Source of the DNA: Streptomyces antimicrobicus
Lineage (GTDB): Bacteria; Actinomycetota; Actinomycetes; Streptomycetales; Streptomycetaceae
Assembly: GCF_020532625.1 (NCBI RefSeq)
Contig: NZ_JAJAUY010000051.1
Location: forward strand, 1 to 38,102
DNA length: 38,102 nt
Direction of reading: 5' to 3'
The position numbers and the translations under genes are program-made. Under the pieces are notes generated by a model. It saw only the letters and a program-made list of their open reading frames with translations, had not been told where the DNA came from and made no database searches. Positions 24,183 to 32,422 of this stretch are shown here, one piece after another (positions within the stretch are counted from its first letter, which is position 1; every line of letters starts with the position of its first letter).

Positions 24183-25625
24183 ATGAGCAGCACAGCCCAG
24201 ATCGGCGTCACCGGGCTCGCAGTGATGGGCAGCAACCTGGCCCGGAACTTCGCCCGCAACGGCTTCACCGTCGCCGTGCACAACCGCACCGCCGCCAAGA
24301 CCCGCGCGCTGGTGGCGGAGCACGGTGACGAGGGGACGTTCGTGGCGGCCGAGTCCGCCAAGGAGTTCGTGGACGCGCTGGAACGCCCCCGCCGGCTGAT
24401 CGTCATGGTGAAGGCGGGTGAGCCGACGGACGCCGTCATCGACGAGTTCGCCCCGCTGCTGGAGCCGGGCGACGTCATCATCGACGGCGGCAACGCCCAC
24501 TTCGAGGACACCCGCCGCCGGGAGCGCCAGCTGCGGGAGCGGGGCATCCACTTCGTCGGCGTCGGCATCTCCGGCGGCGAGGAGGGCGCGTTGCTCGGCC
24601 CGAGCATCATGCCCGGGGGTTCGGCGGAGTCGTACGCGTCACTCGGGCCGCTGCTGGAGAAGATCGCCGCCAAGGCCGCCGACGGCACCCCGTGCACCTC
24701 GCACATCGGCCCGGACGGGGCCGGTCACTTCGTGAAGATGGTGCACAACGGCATCGAGTACGCCGACATGCAGCTGATCGCCGAGGCGTACCACCTGCTG
24801 CGCGACGTCGCCGGCTACTCCCCCGCGCGGATCGCGGAGACCTTCCGCGCCTGGAACCGGGGCCGGCTCGACTCGTACCTGATCGAGATCACCGCCGAGG
24901 TGCTGGCCCACACCGACGCCGCGACCGGCCGGCCGTTCGTGGACGTGGTGGCGGACGCCGCCGAGCAGAAGGGCACCGGCCGCTGGACCGTGCAGATCGC
25001 CCTGGACCTCGGGGTACCGGTGTCCGGGATCGCCGAGGCGGTGTTCGCCCGGTCGGTCTCCGGGCATGCCGCGCTGCGGGCGGCCTCGGCGGAGCTGGCC
25101 GGGCCGCGGGCGACGCCGCTGTCGGGCGCGGAGGCGGACGCGTTCGCCGCGCAGGTGGAGCAGGCCCTCTACGCGTCCAAGATCGTCTCGTACACGCAGG
25201 GCTTCCACCAGATCCGGGCCGGCAGCGAGCAGTACGAGTGGGGCGTGGACCCGGGCGCCGTGGCCGCGCTGTGGCGGGGCGGCTGCATCATCCGCGCCGC
25301 CTTCCTGGACCGGATCAAGGCCGCCTACGACGCCCGGCCGGACCTGCCGAGCCTGCTGTCCGACGCGGGCTTCGCGGGCGAGATCGCGGCGGCGCAGGAC
25401 GACTGGCGGGCGGTGCTGGTCGCGGCCGTGCGCCAGGGCATCCCGGTGCCGGCCTTCGCCGCCTCGCTGGCGTACTACGACGCGCTGCGCGCCGAGCGGC
25501 TGCCCGCGGCCCTGACCCAGGGCCAGCGGGACTTCTTCGGGGCGCACACCTACCGGCGCACGGACCGCGAGGGCTCGTTCCACACGCTCTGGAGCGGGGA
25601 CCGCTCCGAGGTCTCCACGGACTGA
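24183..25625 (+). CDS. gndA: NADP-dependent 6-phosphogluconate dehydrogenase (decarboxylating)
   Basis: A 480-residue enzyme of the oxidative pentose-phosphate pathway converting 6-phosphogluconate to ribulose 5-phosphate, CO2 and NADPH. The Rossmann motif is GLAVMGSNLARN (10-21), with the HNRT segment that accommodates NADP. DGGNAHFEDTRRR and FVGVGISGGEEGA are substrate-domain signatures, and the catalytic Lys lies in HFVKMVHNGIEYADMQLIAEAY. The C-terminal tail ends GSFHTLW, as in long-chain dimeric Gnd. Full length, with no missing residue. ATG 24183 follows GGAG at good distance. It is divergent from the wall hydrolase, with a 165-base shared upstream region. Confidence 0.96.
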   Translation: MSSTAQIGVTGLAVMGSNLARNFARNGFTVAVHNRTAAKTRALVAEHGDEGTFVAAESAKEFVDALERPRRLIVMVKAGEPTDAVIDEFAPLLEPGDVIIDGGNAHFEDTRRRERQLRERGIHFVGVGISGGEEGALLGPSIMPGGSAESYASLGPLLEKIAAKAADGTPCTSHIGPDGAGHFVKMVHNGIEYADMQLIAEAYHLLRDVAGYSPARIAETFRAWNRGRLDSYLIEITAEVLAHTDAATGRPFVDVVADAAEQKGTGRWTVQIALDLGVPVSGIAEAVFARSVSGHAALRAASAELAGPRATPLSGAEADAFAAQVEQALYASKIVSYTQGFHQIRAGSEQYEWGVDPGAVAALWRGGCIIRAAFLDRIKAAYDARPDLPSLLSDAGFAGEIAAAQDDWRAVLVAAVRQGIPVPAFAASLAYYDALRAERLPAALTQGQRDFFGAHTYRRTDREGSFHTLWSGDRSEVSTD

Positions 25626-25663
25626 CGGGCGCGCTGCCGGAGGTTGCGTCGGGCCCGCGACGA

Positions 25664-25682
25664 GCGCTCCCGACGGGAGCGC
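25664..25682 (+). terminator. Inverted repeat after gndA
   Basis: GCGCTCCCG and CGGGAGCGC are separated by one base, so a 7-bp stem with a small loop can form. Related GGGAGCGCTCC-type elements recur at about 25712-25722 and 25756-25765, making the whole 25650-25770 stretch prone to fold and likely to end gndA transcription. Confidence 0.55.
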
Positions 25683-25787
25683 GACCGGCGCTCCCGGCGC
25701 GACCCGGTCCCGGGGAGCGCTCCTGCCGGGACCCGGTGAGCGTTCTCGTCGGGGCGGGAGCGCTCCGGACGGGCCCGAGGAGCCCGC

Positions 25788-26024
25788 CTACCGGCGGGTC
25801 GGCCGCCCGGGCGGTCGGCCCGTCCGGCCGAGCGGTCCGGGCTGCGGGATCGGCGCGGGGCCCGGCGGCGGGGGGATCGGGTCGGGCTCGGGGACCGGGG
25901 CCGGCTGCGGCGGGTCCGGGCGCGGGATCGGCTCGGGGTCCGGGAACGGGTGGGGGCCCGGGGTCGGCGGCGTCGGCGGCGGCTCGGGCGGCGGGGGCTG
26001 GGTCTGGTCGATCGATGCTGCCAT
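25788..26024 (-). CDS. Proline-rich micro-protein (78 aa)
   Basis: After MAASIDQTQ the chain is almost entirely Pro with Asp, Glu, Gly and hydrophobic residues (PPPPEPPPTPPTPGP, then DPEPIPRPDPP-like units), ending in the basic GRTGRPPGRPTRR. No signal peptide is present, so it is probably an intracellular disordered protein. ATG 26024 has AAGGTGG a few bases ahead. High G/C at third positions and the ribosome binding site support a real gene, but repetitive GC-rich DNA can produce such frames by chance. Function unknown. Confidence 0.5.
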   Translation of the reverse strand: MAASIDQTQPPPPEPPPTPPTPGPHPFPDPEPIPRPDPPQPAPVPEPDPIPPPPGPAPIPQPGPLGRTGRPPGRPTRR

Positions 26025-26052
26025 GTGCCCCACCTTCCCCCGTTCCGCGCCG

Positions 26053-26685
26053 CTACGCCCGCCGGGCCAGCGCCGCCGCGAGGCCCCGCGCCGGGCTGGC
26101 GAGGACCGGGAGCCCGGTGGTCACCAGGGCCTCGGCCCCGGCCATGGAGGCCTGGGCCAGCACGACGACGTCGGCGTCGGTGACCGCGTCCGCCGCGGCG
26201 GCCACCCGGGCGAGGTACCCGGCCCCGTCCCCGGCCTCGAACCGCTCCCAGGCGCCCTCGACCACCCGGGGGAGGATCCGCACCGGCCGCGGACCGGCCT
26301 CCTCCGCCAGGAGGTCCGTGGTCGGGCCCAGCGTGCTCTCCAGGGCGGCCAGCACCGCGATCCGCGGCCCGCGGCGGACGGCCTCGGCGCACATCGGCCG
26401 GTCCACCCGCAGGACGGGCACCCCGAGGGCAGGGGCGAGCGATTCGGCCACGCCGCCGAGGGTCGAGCAGGTGCACAGCACCGGGGCGCGGTCCCCGGCC
26501 GGGCCGTCCCCGAGCAGCACGAGGAGCTCCCCGGCCACCGCTCCGGGGCCGGTGGCGCGCGCCCGGTCCAGCAGCCGGGGCGCCACCAGGTGCCGTAGCA
26601 CCGCTCCCGGATGATCGCGGTCGCGGAGCGCGTCGAAGACCGGGACGTGCGCCGGGGAGGTGTGCAGCAGCGTCAGCGTGGTCAC
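26053..26685 (-). CDS. Asp/Glu racemase superfamily protein lacking the second Cys
   Basis: A 210-residue protein with the two-lobed racemase outline. The first catalytic motif is CTCSTLGG (C71/C73). The second site, normally a Cys, reads VVLAQASMAG (A179-S180). The superfamily also includes hydantoin racemase, maleate isomerase and arylmalonate decarboxylase, some of which use a single Cys. A true two-base racemase is therefore unlikely. GTG 26685 overlaps the stop of the acetyltransferase gene (GTGA), so the two are translationally coupled. It is the last gene of the panD run. Confidence 0.75.
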   Translation of the reverse strand: MTTLTLLHTSPAHVPVFDALRDRDHPGAVLRHLVAPRLLDRARATGPGAVAGELLVLLGDGPAGDRAPVLCTCSTLGGVAESLAPALGVPVLRVDRPMCAEAVRRGPRIAVLAALESTLGPTTDLLAEEAGPRPVRILPRVVEGAWERFEAGDGAGYLARVAAAADAVTDADVVVLAQASMAGAEALVTTGLPVLASPARGLAAALARRA

Positions 26686-27023
26686 CACCGCCGCGGGTCC
26701 GCCTCCAGCTCGGCCGTGGCCGCAGTCACCGTCGCCGGGTCCGCGGCGGGCGCCCGGTCGGGGTGCCGGGCCGCCCATGCGGCGGCGTACGGGCACAGCG
26801 GCACCACCGGCACCTGCTCCTCGGCGGCGGTCTCGTAGAACCGCGCGACGAGCTGCCCGCCGATGCCCCGGCCCTCCTGCCCCGGCTCGACCACGGTGTG
26901 GACGGCCACCAGCGCGTGCGGGGCCGCGGCCAGCACGAAGTAGGCGAGGGAGCCGACGAGCTCCCCCTCCTCACGGGCCTCCAGCCGGCCCGCCTCCCGC
27001 AAGTCGTGGATCTCGATCGCCAT
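26682..27023 (-). CDS. GNAT-fold N-acetyltransferase, short YjdJ type
   Basis: A 113-residue minimal GNAT protein. The acetyl-CoA binding loop is EGRGIGGQLVARFYETA (about 50-66), preceded by VAVHTVVEPGQ. The PLCPYAAAWAARHPD segment is the conserved end of the short Gcn5-related (Acetyltransf_CG-like) group. The last 20 residues are a tail beyond that domain. The substrate is unknown. ATG 27023 has GGGGGAG six bases ahead. It sits 42 bases after panD and overlaps the next gene by four bases. Confidence 0.86.
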   Translation of the reverse strand: MAIEIHDLREAGRLEAREEGELVGSLAYFVLAAAPHALVAVHTVVEPGQEGRGIGGQLVARFYETAAEEQVPVVPLCPYAAAWAARHPDRAPAADPATVTAATAELEADPRRW

Positions 27024-27065
27024 GCCTGCTCCCCCTCGCCGTGACGGCTGTCCGCGCTGCGGTGG

Positions 27066-27485
27066 TCAGCGTGCGACCGCGTGCGGGCCGCGCTGCTGTT
27101 CGGTCCCCGGGACCGGGGCGGACGGGTCCGCACCCAGCTCGACGATCCGGTTGTCGGCGTCCACGTGCACCACCTTGGGCTTGAGCGCCCGCGCCTCGGC
27201 GTCGTCGACCTGGGCGTAGCTGATGAGGATCACGAGGTCGCCGGGGTGCACGAGATGGGCGGCGGCCCCGTTGATCCCGATGACCCCGGAGCCGCGCTCG
27301 CCCTCGATGACGTACGTCTCCAGCCGCGCCCCGTTGTCGATGTCGACGATGTGCACGAGCTCCCCGGGCAGCAGGTCCGCCGCCTCCATGAGCGCGGCGT
27401 CGATGGTCACGGAGCCGACGTAGTGCAGGTCGGCCTGGGTGACGGTGGCCCGGTGGATCTTGGACTTGAACATGGTGCGAAGCAT
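27066..27485 (-). CDS. panD: Aspartate 1-decarboxylase precursor
   Basis: A 139-residue proenzyme making beta-alanine from aspartate for pantothenate and coenzyme A synthesis. The self-cleavage site is in ADLHYVGSVTIDA: cleavage before the Ser of GS makes the pyruvoyl cofactor. Other signatures are HIVDIDNGARLETYVIEGERGSGVIGINGAAAHLVHPGDLVILISYAQV. ATG 27485 is chosen because GGGAG lies eight bases ahead; ATG 27473 (MFKSK) lacks a site. First gene of a leftward run with the GNAT and racemase-like genes. No panB or panC gene is in the window. Confidence 0.95.
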   Translation of the reverse strand: MLRTMFKSKIHRATVTQADLHYVGSVTIDAALMEAADLLPGELVHIVDIDNGARLETYVIEGERGSGVIGINGAAAHLVHPGDLVILISYAQVDDAEARALKPKVVHVDADNRIVELGADPSAPVPGTEQQRGPHAVAR

Positions 27486-27569
27486 GAGGAAACTCCCGAA
27501 ATATCTGCTCCCTGCCTGCTTCACGCAGGTCAAGGGCGGTCTCCGGAGCCTACAACGATTCGCGTGCCC

Positions 27570-27608
27570 GGTCAGCCTTCCCCAGGACTTTCAGGACTCG
27601 TGCTGACC
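27570..27608. promoter_or_regulatory. Inverted repeat enclosing a direct repeat upstream of the sulfatase gene
   Basis: GGTCAGC (27570-27576) and GCTGACC (27602-27608) enclose two copies of CAGGACT (27583-27589, 27592-27598). It lies between divergent panD and the sulfatase gene. It could be an operator or chance; no -10 assignment is possible. Confidence 0.35.
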
Positions 27609-27709
27609 GAGCGCCGACACAAGCTCTTCATGCCCTGTGCATGGTCCGGGCACGGCTCCTCGATCCATGATCGGCGCATGCCCGTGCCGGCCGTCGAGGA
27701 GCAGTGACC

Positions 27710-29953
27710 ATGTCCAGCCGCCGTACCTTCCTGTCCGGTTCGACCGCCGTGCTCGGTCTGGCCACCGTCACCGCCACCGCCGCGGGGGAAGACGGGGCGG
27801 CGGCCGCCTCGGTGGCGGCCCCCGAGACGGCGGACGCCCCGGTCGGCAGGCCGCCGAACTTCGTCGTCGTCCTCGCCGACGACCTCGGGTACGGCGAACT
27901 CGGCGCCTACGGCCAGAAGCTGATCACCACACCCCGCCTGGACCGGCTCGCCGCCGAGGGACTGCGTTTCACCGACGCCTACTCCACCGCCGCCGTGTGC
28001 GCGCCCTCCCGCTGCTCCCTGCTGACCGGGCTGCACACCGGCCACTCCACGGTGCGGGCCAACCCCTCCGCCGGCGGGCAGGGGTCGCTCACCTCGACCG
28101 ACACGACGTTCGCCCAGGTGCTGCGGGCCCGCGGCTACCGGACGGCCCTGATCGGCAAGTGGGGCTTCGGACCGGAGACGGCGGGCCAGGAGAGCCATCC
28201 GGCGGCCCGCGGGTTCGAGGAGTTCTACGGATACATCACGCACGGCCACGCCCACGAGTACTACCCCGAGTACCTGTGGCACAACGACGTCAAGGAGCCC
28301 GTCCCGGCCAACGCCGGCGGCGTGAAGGCCGTCTACGCCCCGGACCTGCTGGAGCGGCGCGCCCTGGAGTTCATCGACGCCCACGCCGACGAGCCGTTCC
28401 TGCTGCTGCTCACCCCGAACGTGCCGCACGCGCCCAGCGACGTGCCCGACACCAGCGCGTACGCCGACCGCGGCTGGACGGCCGCCAACAAGGGGCACGC
28501 CGCTCAGGTCAGCCACTTCGACGCGCTGGTCGGCAAGGTGGTCGACCGGCTCCGCGCCCGCGGGATCGAGCAGGACACCGTCGTCCTCGTCACCAGCGAC
28601 AACGGCCCCCACGAAGAGGGCGGCGTGAACCCCGACCTGTTCGACGCGAACGGACCGCTGCGCGGCTACAAGCGCAACCTCTACGAGGGCGGCGTACGGG
28701 TCCCCCTCATCGCCTGGGGCCCCGGCCGCGTCAGGCCGGGCACCAGCGACCGGCCGACCCCGCTGACCGACGTCCTCCCCACCCTGGCCGAGCTCGGCGG
28801 TGCCCCCTCCCCCACCGACATCGACGGGCTGTCCGCCGCTCCCCTGCTCGCCGGCAGCGCCGACTCGGCCCGCCACGGACACCTGTACTGGTTCCGCGAC
28901 GAGTGGGGCGTCACCAGCCGGGCCGACGCCCAGGACGGCAAGCGCGCGACCTGGCTGGCCGAGGCGGTCCGCCAGGACAACTGGAAGGCCGTCCGCTTCG
29001 CCCCCGAACGGGACCACGACCTCCCCGACGACACATGGCAGGTGGAGCTGTACGACCTGGCCACCGACCCCGGCGAGAGCCGCAACGTCGTCGACAGGCA
29101 TCCGGCGAGGGCCGGAGAACTCGTGGCGCTGATGCGCTCCTCCTGGAAGGACACCTGTCCGCGCAAGCCCTTCGGCGCGCGGCTGACCCTGCCCGGGCCG
29201 GCCGTCCCCGGCGAGGCGTTCACCGTCACCGCCACGCTGGACAACGGCTCCGCACGGCCCTGGACCAACGCCGCGCTCACCGTGCGCGCCCCCTCGGGCT
29301 GGACCGTGGCCCCCGTCTCCCCCGGCACGGCGGACCAGCTCGCCGCGGGCGGTCGCCTCACCGCCTCCTGGCAGGTGACCCCGCCCGCGGACGCCGGCCC
29401 GGCCACCGCATGGGCGCTGGTCGCGGAAGGCACCGCCGACACGCCGTCCGGGCCGGTCCGCTACCCGGCGACGGGCACCGTCCGGACCCCGCCGGCCGCT
29501 CCCGTGCGCGACTCGTACCTCTCCGACCTCGCCTGGATCAGCGCCACCAACGGCTGGGGGCCGGTGGAGCGCGACACCTCCAACGGCAGGAGCGCCGCCG
29601 GCGACGGCCCCCTGATCTCCTTCGGCGGCACGACGTACCCCAAGGGCCTGGGCGTCCACGCGCCCAGCGACATCGCCTACCACCTCGGCGCCGCCGCCCG
29701 GCGGTTCACGTCCCTGGTCGGCATCGACGACTTCTCCGCCCGGCAGAGCAGCGCGGGCGCCACCCGGGCCAAGGTCTACGGCGACGACCGCCTGCTGCTG
29801 ACCACCCCCACGCTCACGGCCGCCACCGGCCCGGTCCGCGTCGACGTGGACGTCCGCGGGGTGCGCGTCCTGCGCCTCGTGGTCGAGGACGCCAACAACC
29901 GCACGTCCTTCGACCACACCTCCTGGGCCCTGGCCCACGTCTCGGTGGGGTGA
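27710..29953 (+). CDS. Tat-exported sulfatase with C-terminal NPCBM carbohydrate-binding domain
   Basis: A 747-residue secreted hydrolase expected to cleave sulfate esters from carbohydrates. Twin-arginine signal MSSRRTFLSG (1-10). The alkaline-phosphatase-like sulfatase domain (about 48-480) has metal ligands D57-D58 (ADDLGYG) and the formylglycine site C97-A-P-S-R. It also shows GKWGFG, TPNVPHAPSD and TSDNGPHEEGG. An Ig-like region (about 490-600) precedes an NPCBM-type module with YPKGLGVHAPSDIAYHL. ATG 27710 is preferred to GTG 27704, since GGAG (27697-27700) is nine bases from the former and three from the latter. The downstream gene encodes the enzyme that would convert C97 to formylglycine. 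Confidence 0.92.
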   Translation: MSSRRTFLSGSTAVLGLATVTATAAGEDGAAAASVAAPETADAPVGRPPNFVVVLADDLGYGELGAYGQKLITTPRLDRLAAEGLRFTDAYSTAAVCAPSRCSLLTGLHTGHSTVRANPSAGGQGSLTSTDTTFAQVLRARGYRTALIGKWGFGPETAGQESHPAARGFEEFYGYITHGHAHEYYPEYLWHNDVKEPVPANAGGVKAVYAPDLLERRALEFIDAHADEPFLLLLTPNVPHAPSDVPDTSAYADRGWTAANKGHAAQVSHFDALVGKVVDRLRARGIEQDTVVLVTSDNGPHEEGGVNPDLFDANGPLRGYKRNLYEGGVRVPLIAWGPGRVRPGTSDRPTPLTDVLPTLAELGGAPSPTDIDGLSAAPLLAGSADSARHGHLYWFRDEWGVTSRADAQDGKRATWLAEAVRQDNWKAVRFAPERDHDLPDDTWQVELYDLATDPGESRNVVDRHPARAGELVALMRSSWKDTCPRKPFGARLTLPGPAVPGEAFTVTATLDNGSARPWTNAALTVRAPSGWTVAPVSPGTADQLAAGGRLTASWQVTPPADAGPATAWALVAEGTADTPSGPVRYPATGTVRTPPAAPVRDSYLSDLAWISATNGWGPVERDTSNGRSAAGDGPLISFGGTTYPKGLGVHAPSDIAYHLGAAARRFTSLVGIDDFSARQSSAGATRAKVYGDDRLLLTTPTLTAATGPVRVDVDVRGVRVLRLVVEDANNRTSFDHTSWALAHVSVG

Positions 29954-30053
29954 ACACCCCGGCCGTCGATCACACCGAACGGGCCCTGCCGAAGCGGGTG
30001 CTCAGGGCACCGCCCGCGGGAGCACCCGCCTCACCCACACCGACGGAGCTTCG

Positions 30054-30971
30054 ATGCCTTCCTGCTGCACCCCAGGACACGGTGGCGCGACCGCTGTCGC
30101 GCTCGCGCTCTCCCCGGCCCCGCGGCCACGTGTCGCTGACGCCCGGCGTGCCGCCCGGCGCCTGATCGACCTGCCGGGCGGGCGCTTCCTCATGGGCACC
30201 GGCGACCGGGACGCCTTCCCGGCCGACGGCGAAGGCCCGGTGCGCGAGACGGAGGTCGGCCCGTTCCGGATCGCCCCGACGACCGTGACCAACGCACAGT
30301 TCGCCGCGTTCGTCCGAGCCACCGGGTACGTCACCGAAGCCGAACACTTCGGCTGCTCCTTCGTCTTCGGCGGTTTCCTGCCCGACGAGGTCGCCGCCGT
30401 GTCCCCACCCGTCGCGGCCGTCCCGTGGTGGCGCGCCGTCGCCGGCGCGAGCTGGCGCCGCCCCGAAGGCGCCGGCTCCACGATCGCCCTGCGCCGCAAC
30501 CACCCCGTCGTCCACGTCTCGTGGCACGATGCCCAGGCCTACTGCGCCTGGTCCGGCACCCGTCTGCCCACCGAGGCCGAATGGGAGTACGCGGCACGCG
30601 GCGGGCTGGAGCAGCGCCGCTATCCGTGGGGCGACGAGCTCTCCCCGGGCGGGCGGCACATGTGCAACATCTGGCGGGGTGACTTCCCGGGTCTGAACAC
30701 GGCGGAGGACGGCTGGAGGGGTACGGCACCGGCCCAGTCCTTCCGCCCCAACGGCTTCGGCCTCTACAACGTCGTCGGCAACGTGTGGGAATGGTGCGCC
30801 GACTGGTTCGCACCGGACACCAGCCGCGTGATGCGCGGCGGCTCCTACCTCTGCCACGACTCGTACTGCAACCGCTACCGGGTCGCGGCCCGCAGCTCCA
30901 ACACGCCGGACAGCTCCACCGGCAACACGGGTTTCCGCGTGGCCGCGGACAGCACCGCGTCCGGCCCGTAG
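30054..30971 (+). CDS. Formylglycine-generating enzyme (SUMF1 family)
   Basis: A 305-residue copper-dependent oxidase that converts the Cys of CxPSR in sulfatases to formylglycine. The FGE-sulfatase fold spans about 35-300: FLMGTGD, TTVTNAQFAAFVRATGY, HPVVHVSWHDAQAYCAWSG, LPTEAEWEYAARGG, NVVGNVWEWCADWF. The catalytic pair is C267 and C272 in RGGSYLCHDSYCNRYR, spaced as in the S. coelicolor enzyme. It is thus a true FGE rather than one of the many SUMF1 relatives lacking the cysteines. ATG 30054 has GGAG six bases upstream. It lies 100 bases after the sulfatase gene on the same strand, probably in one operon. The Ala/Arg-rich 35 N-terminal residues look dispensable. Confidence 0.94.
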   Translation: MPSCCTPGHGGATAVALALSPAPRPRVADARRAARRLIDLPGGRFLMGTGDRDAFPADGEGPVRETEVGPFRIAPTTVTNAQFAAFVRATGYVTEAEHFGCSFVFGGFLPDEVAAVSPPVAAVPWWRAVAGASWRRPEGAGSTIALRRNHPVVHVSWHDAQAYCAWSGTRLPTEAEWEYAARGGLEQRRYPWGDELSPGGRHMCNIWRGDFPGLNTAEDGWRGTAPAQSFRPNGFGLYNVVGNVWEWCADWFAPDTSRVMRGGSYLCHDSYCNRYRVAARSSNTPDSSTGNTGFRVAADSTASGP

Positions 30972-31008
30972 CCCGGCACGGGGCATCACCCGCAGCCCGG
31001 CACGGGGC
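30970..31008. repeat. 15-bp direct repeat after the FGE gene
   Basis: AGCCCGGCACGGGGC occurs at 30970-30984 and 30994-31008 (24-bp period). The first copy overlaps the stop codon of the FGE gene. No mobile element is attached. Confidence 0.55.
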
Positions 31009-31053
31009 GCCACCGGTCGGCCGCCGTGTCACGGACCCGGCTGCTGAACGGGT

Positions 31054-31743
31054 TCAGGCCTTGTGGGCGCGGACGACCACCAGCTCTTCCCGCTCCTCGG
31101 CCTCGGCCACCAGGCCCTGCCGCTCCAGCCAGGCCCGTCGCGAGCGCAGGACCGGGCCCCAGGGGACGCTCGCCCTCGCGGTGACCCGTGCGGACAGCCC
31201 TGCCGCCAGCAGCCGGTCCACGGTCGTGCCGGCCCCGCACAGGCCCGAGTGGACCATCAGCAGTACGCCGCCGGGGCGCAGCAGAGCCGGAGCGGTCGCG
31301 CAGATCCGGTCGATCACCGCACGTCCGTCCGGGCCCGCGTCCCAGGCCCGCTGCGGGCCCCGCGTCGGCAGGGAGGCCCCGGGAGCGGGGACGTACGGCG
31401 GGTTCGCCACGACCAGGTCGAAGCGCCGGCCGGCGGTGCGGGCGGCGAAGTCGCCGTGCAGGACGCGCAGGGGGAGCCGCCGGAGCAGGGCGTTCACGCG
31501 GGCGGAGGCGACAGCCGGCCAGGAGACGTCCACGGCGGTGACGGCGGCGCCGCTGCGGGCGGCGTGCAGGGCCACCGCGCCGGTCCCCGTGCCGATCTCG
31601 AGGACGGTCCTCGCGGGCCCCAGGTCCTCCTGGGCGAGCGCCTCGGCGAGCAGGTGGGTGTCCGCCTGCGGGCGGTAGACGCCGGGAAGGGCGACGAGGC
31701 CGCCCGCGAGCGGGGTGGACGAGATCATGGTTGTACCGGTCAT
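31054..31743 (-). CDS. HemK2/MTQ2-like protein methyltransferase
   Basis: A 229-residue S-adenosylmethionine-dependent methyltransferase. Motif I is LEIGTGTGAVAL (48-59), acidic motif II AVDVSWPAV, and the NPPY motif at 114-117 (VVANPPYVPAPG) marks N5-glutamine or related amide methylation, as in the HemK family. The absence of an N-terminal PrmC helical domain and the PQADTHLLAEAL start resemble HemK2/MTQ2 (release-factor methylation in eukaryotes). The bacterial target is unknown. ATG 31743 is chosen because GGGAGG lies seven bases ahead. Confidence 0.85.
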   Translation of the reverse strand: MTGTTMISSTPLAGGLVALPGVYRPQADTHLLAEALAQEDLGPARTVLEIGTGTGAVALHAARSGAAVTAVDVSWPAVASARVNALLRRLPLRVLHGDFAARTAGRRFDLVVANPPYVPAPGASLPTRGPQRAWDAGPDGRAVIDRICATAPALLRPGGVLLMVHSGLCGAGTTVDRLLAAGLSARVTARASVPWGPVLRSRRAWLERQGLVAEAEEREELVVVRAHKA

Positions 31744-31832
31744 GCGCGTACCTCCCGGGGTTCCGCGGCGCCCCTGTAGGCCGCTTCGTCGGACGACACC
31801 CCCCGACTGCCCCGGGCGGGCCGCCCCATGCG

Positions 31833-32285
31833 TCACTGCCGGTTGAGCGGCCCCCACCTGCCCCGCTGCTGTGCGATCTCCTCTTCCGCCTCGGCGATGA
31901 CCTTCCCGTCGACCCAGCCGAGCGGCTGCACGTCCCGTACGAGGGGCTCGTTGTCGGGGCCGCGACCGGCTTCCCTGCCGTGCAGCAGCCAGGGCTTGAC
32001 CCGCGGGTCCTTGACGCGCGGCAGGTGCGAGTAGTCGTGGAGGCGGCGCGCCACCCAGGTGCGCAGGGGCCGCTGCCCCCACCAGTCCTCGACGGCCAGG
32101 GGATTGGCGGACAGCCCCGGCAGTTCGATGCCGGTGAGGTCGTCCCGGCTCGACGGCTCGGGCAGGTCGACGTCCGGTCCCCTCGACCAGCGCACGTACA
32201 GGTCGCTGCTCCGGCCGATCAGGCCGGTCAACTCGTCCAGCGAACCGATGACGGCCATCTCCCGGCCGTGGTGGGCCTCCTTCAT
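31833..32285 (-). CDS. DUF6098 family protein
   Basis: A 150-residue soluble protein of unknown function. Conserved landmarks are LYVRWSRGPDVDL, SSRDDLTGIELPGLSANPL and WWGQRPLRTWVARRLHDYSHL, which I associate with DUF6098 of streptomycetes. Start uncertain: ATG 32285 lacks a ribosome binding site, whereas ATG 32258 (MAVIGSLDEL) follows AAGGAGG and GGGAG, though at unusual spacings. The nearest neighbours are the HemK2-like gene (89 bases away, same strand) and a divergent DUF1360 gene. Confidence 0.75.
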   Translation of the reverse strand: MKEAHHGREMAVIGSLDELTGLIGRSSDLYVRWSRGPDVDLPEPSSRDDLTGIELPGLSANPLAVEDWWGQRPLRTWVARRLHDYSHLPRVKDPRVKPWLLHGREAGRGPDNEPLVRDVQPLGWVDGKVIAEAEEEIAQQRGRWGPLNRQ

Positions 32286-32422
32286 GGTGGGCGGCTACCC
32301 GGGTCCCCCCGCGCCACTCCCGTACCGGCGAGGGCGTCTCGCCCGGCGGCGTCGAGCGGTGGCGGATCCGCGCGGTGCGCGGCGCGGTGCATCCTTGCCC
32401 CTGTCGTGGGCAGGCGCAGCCC

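Noticed and set aside
27572..29938. A 788-codon open frame antisense to the sulfatase gene
   Set aside because: Low-complexity Gly/Val/Arg translation with no domain; the sense frame has a full sulfatase motif set.
31044..31057. CTGAAC-GG-GTTCAG as a third copy of the 16.1-kb operator
   Set aside because: The outer bases differ from TTGAAC/GTTCAA and the site lies at the 3' end of the methyltransferase gene, where an operator would have no obvious target.
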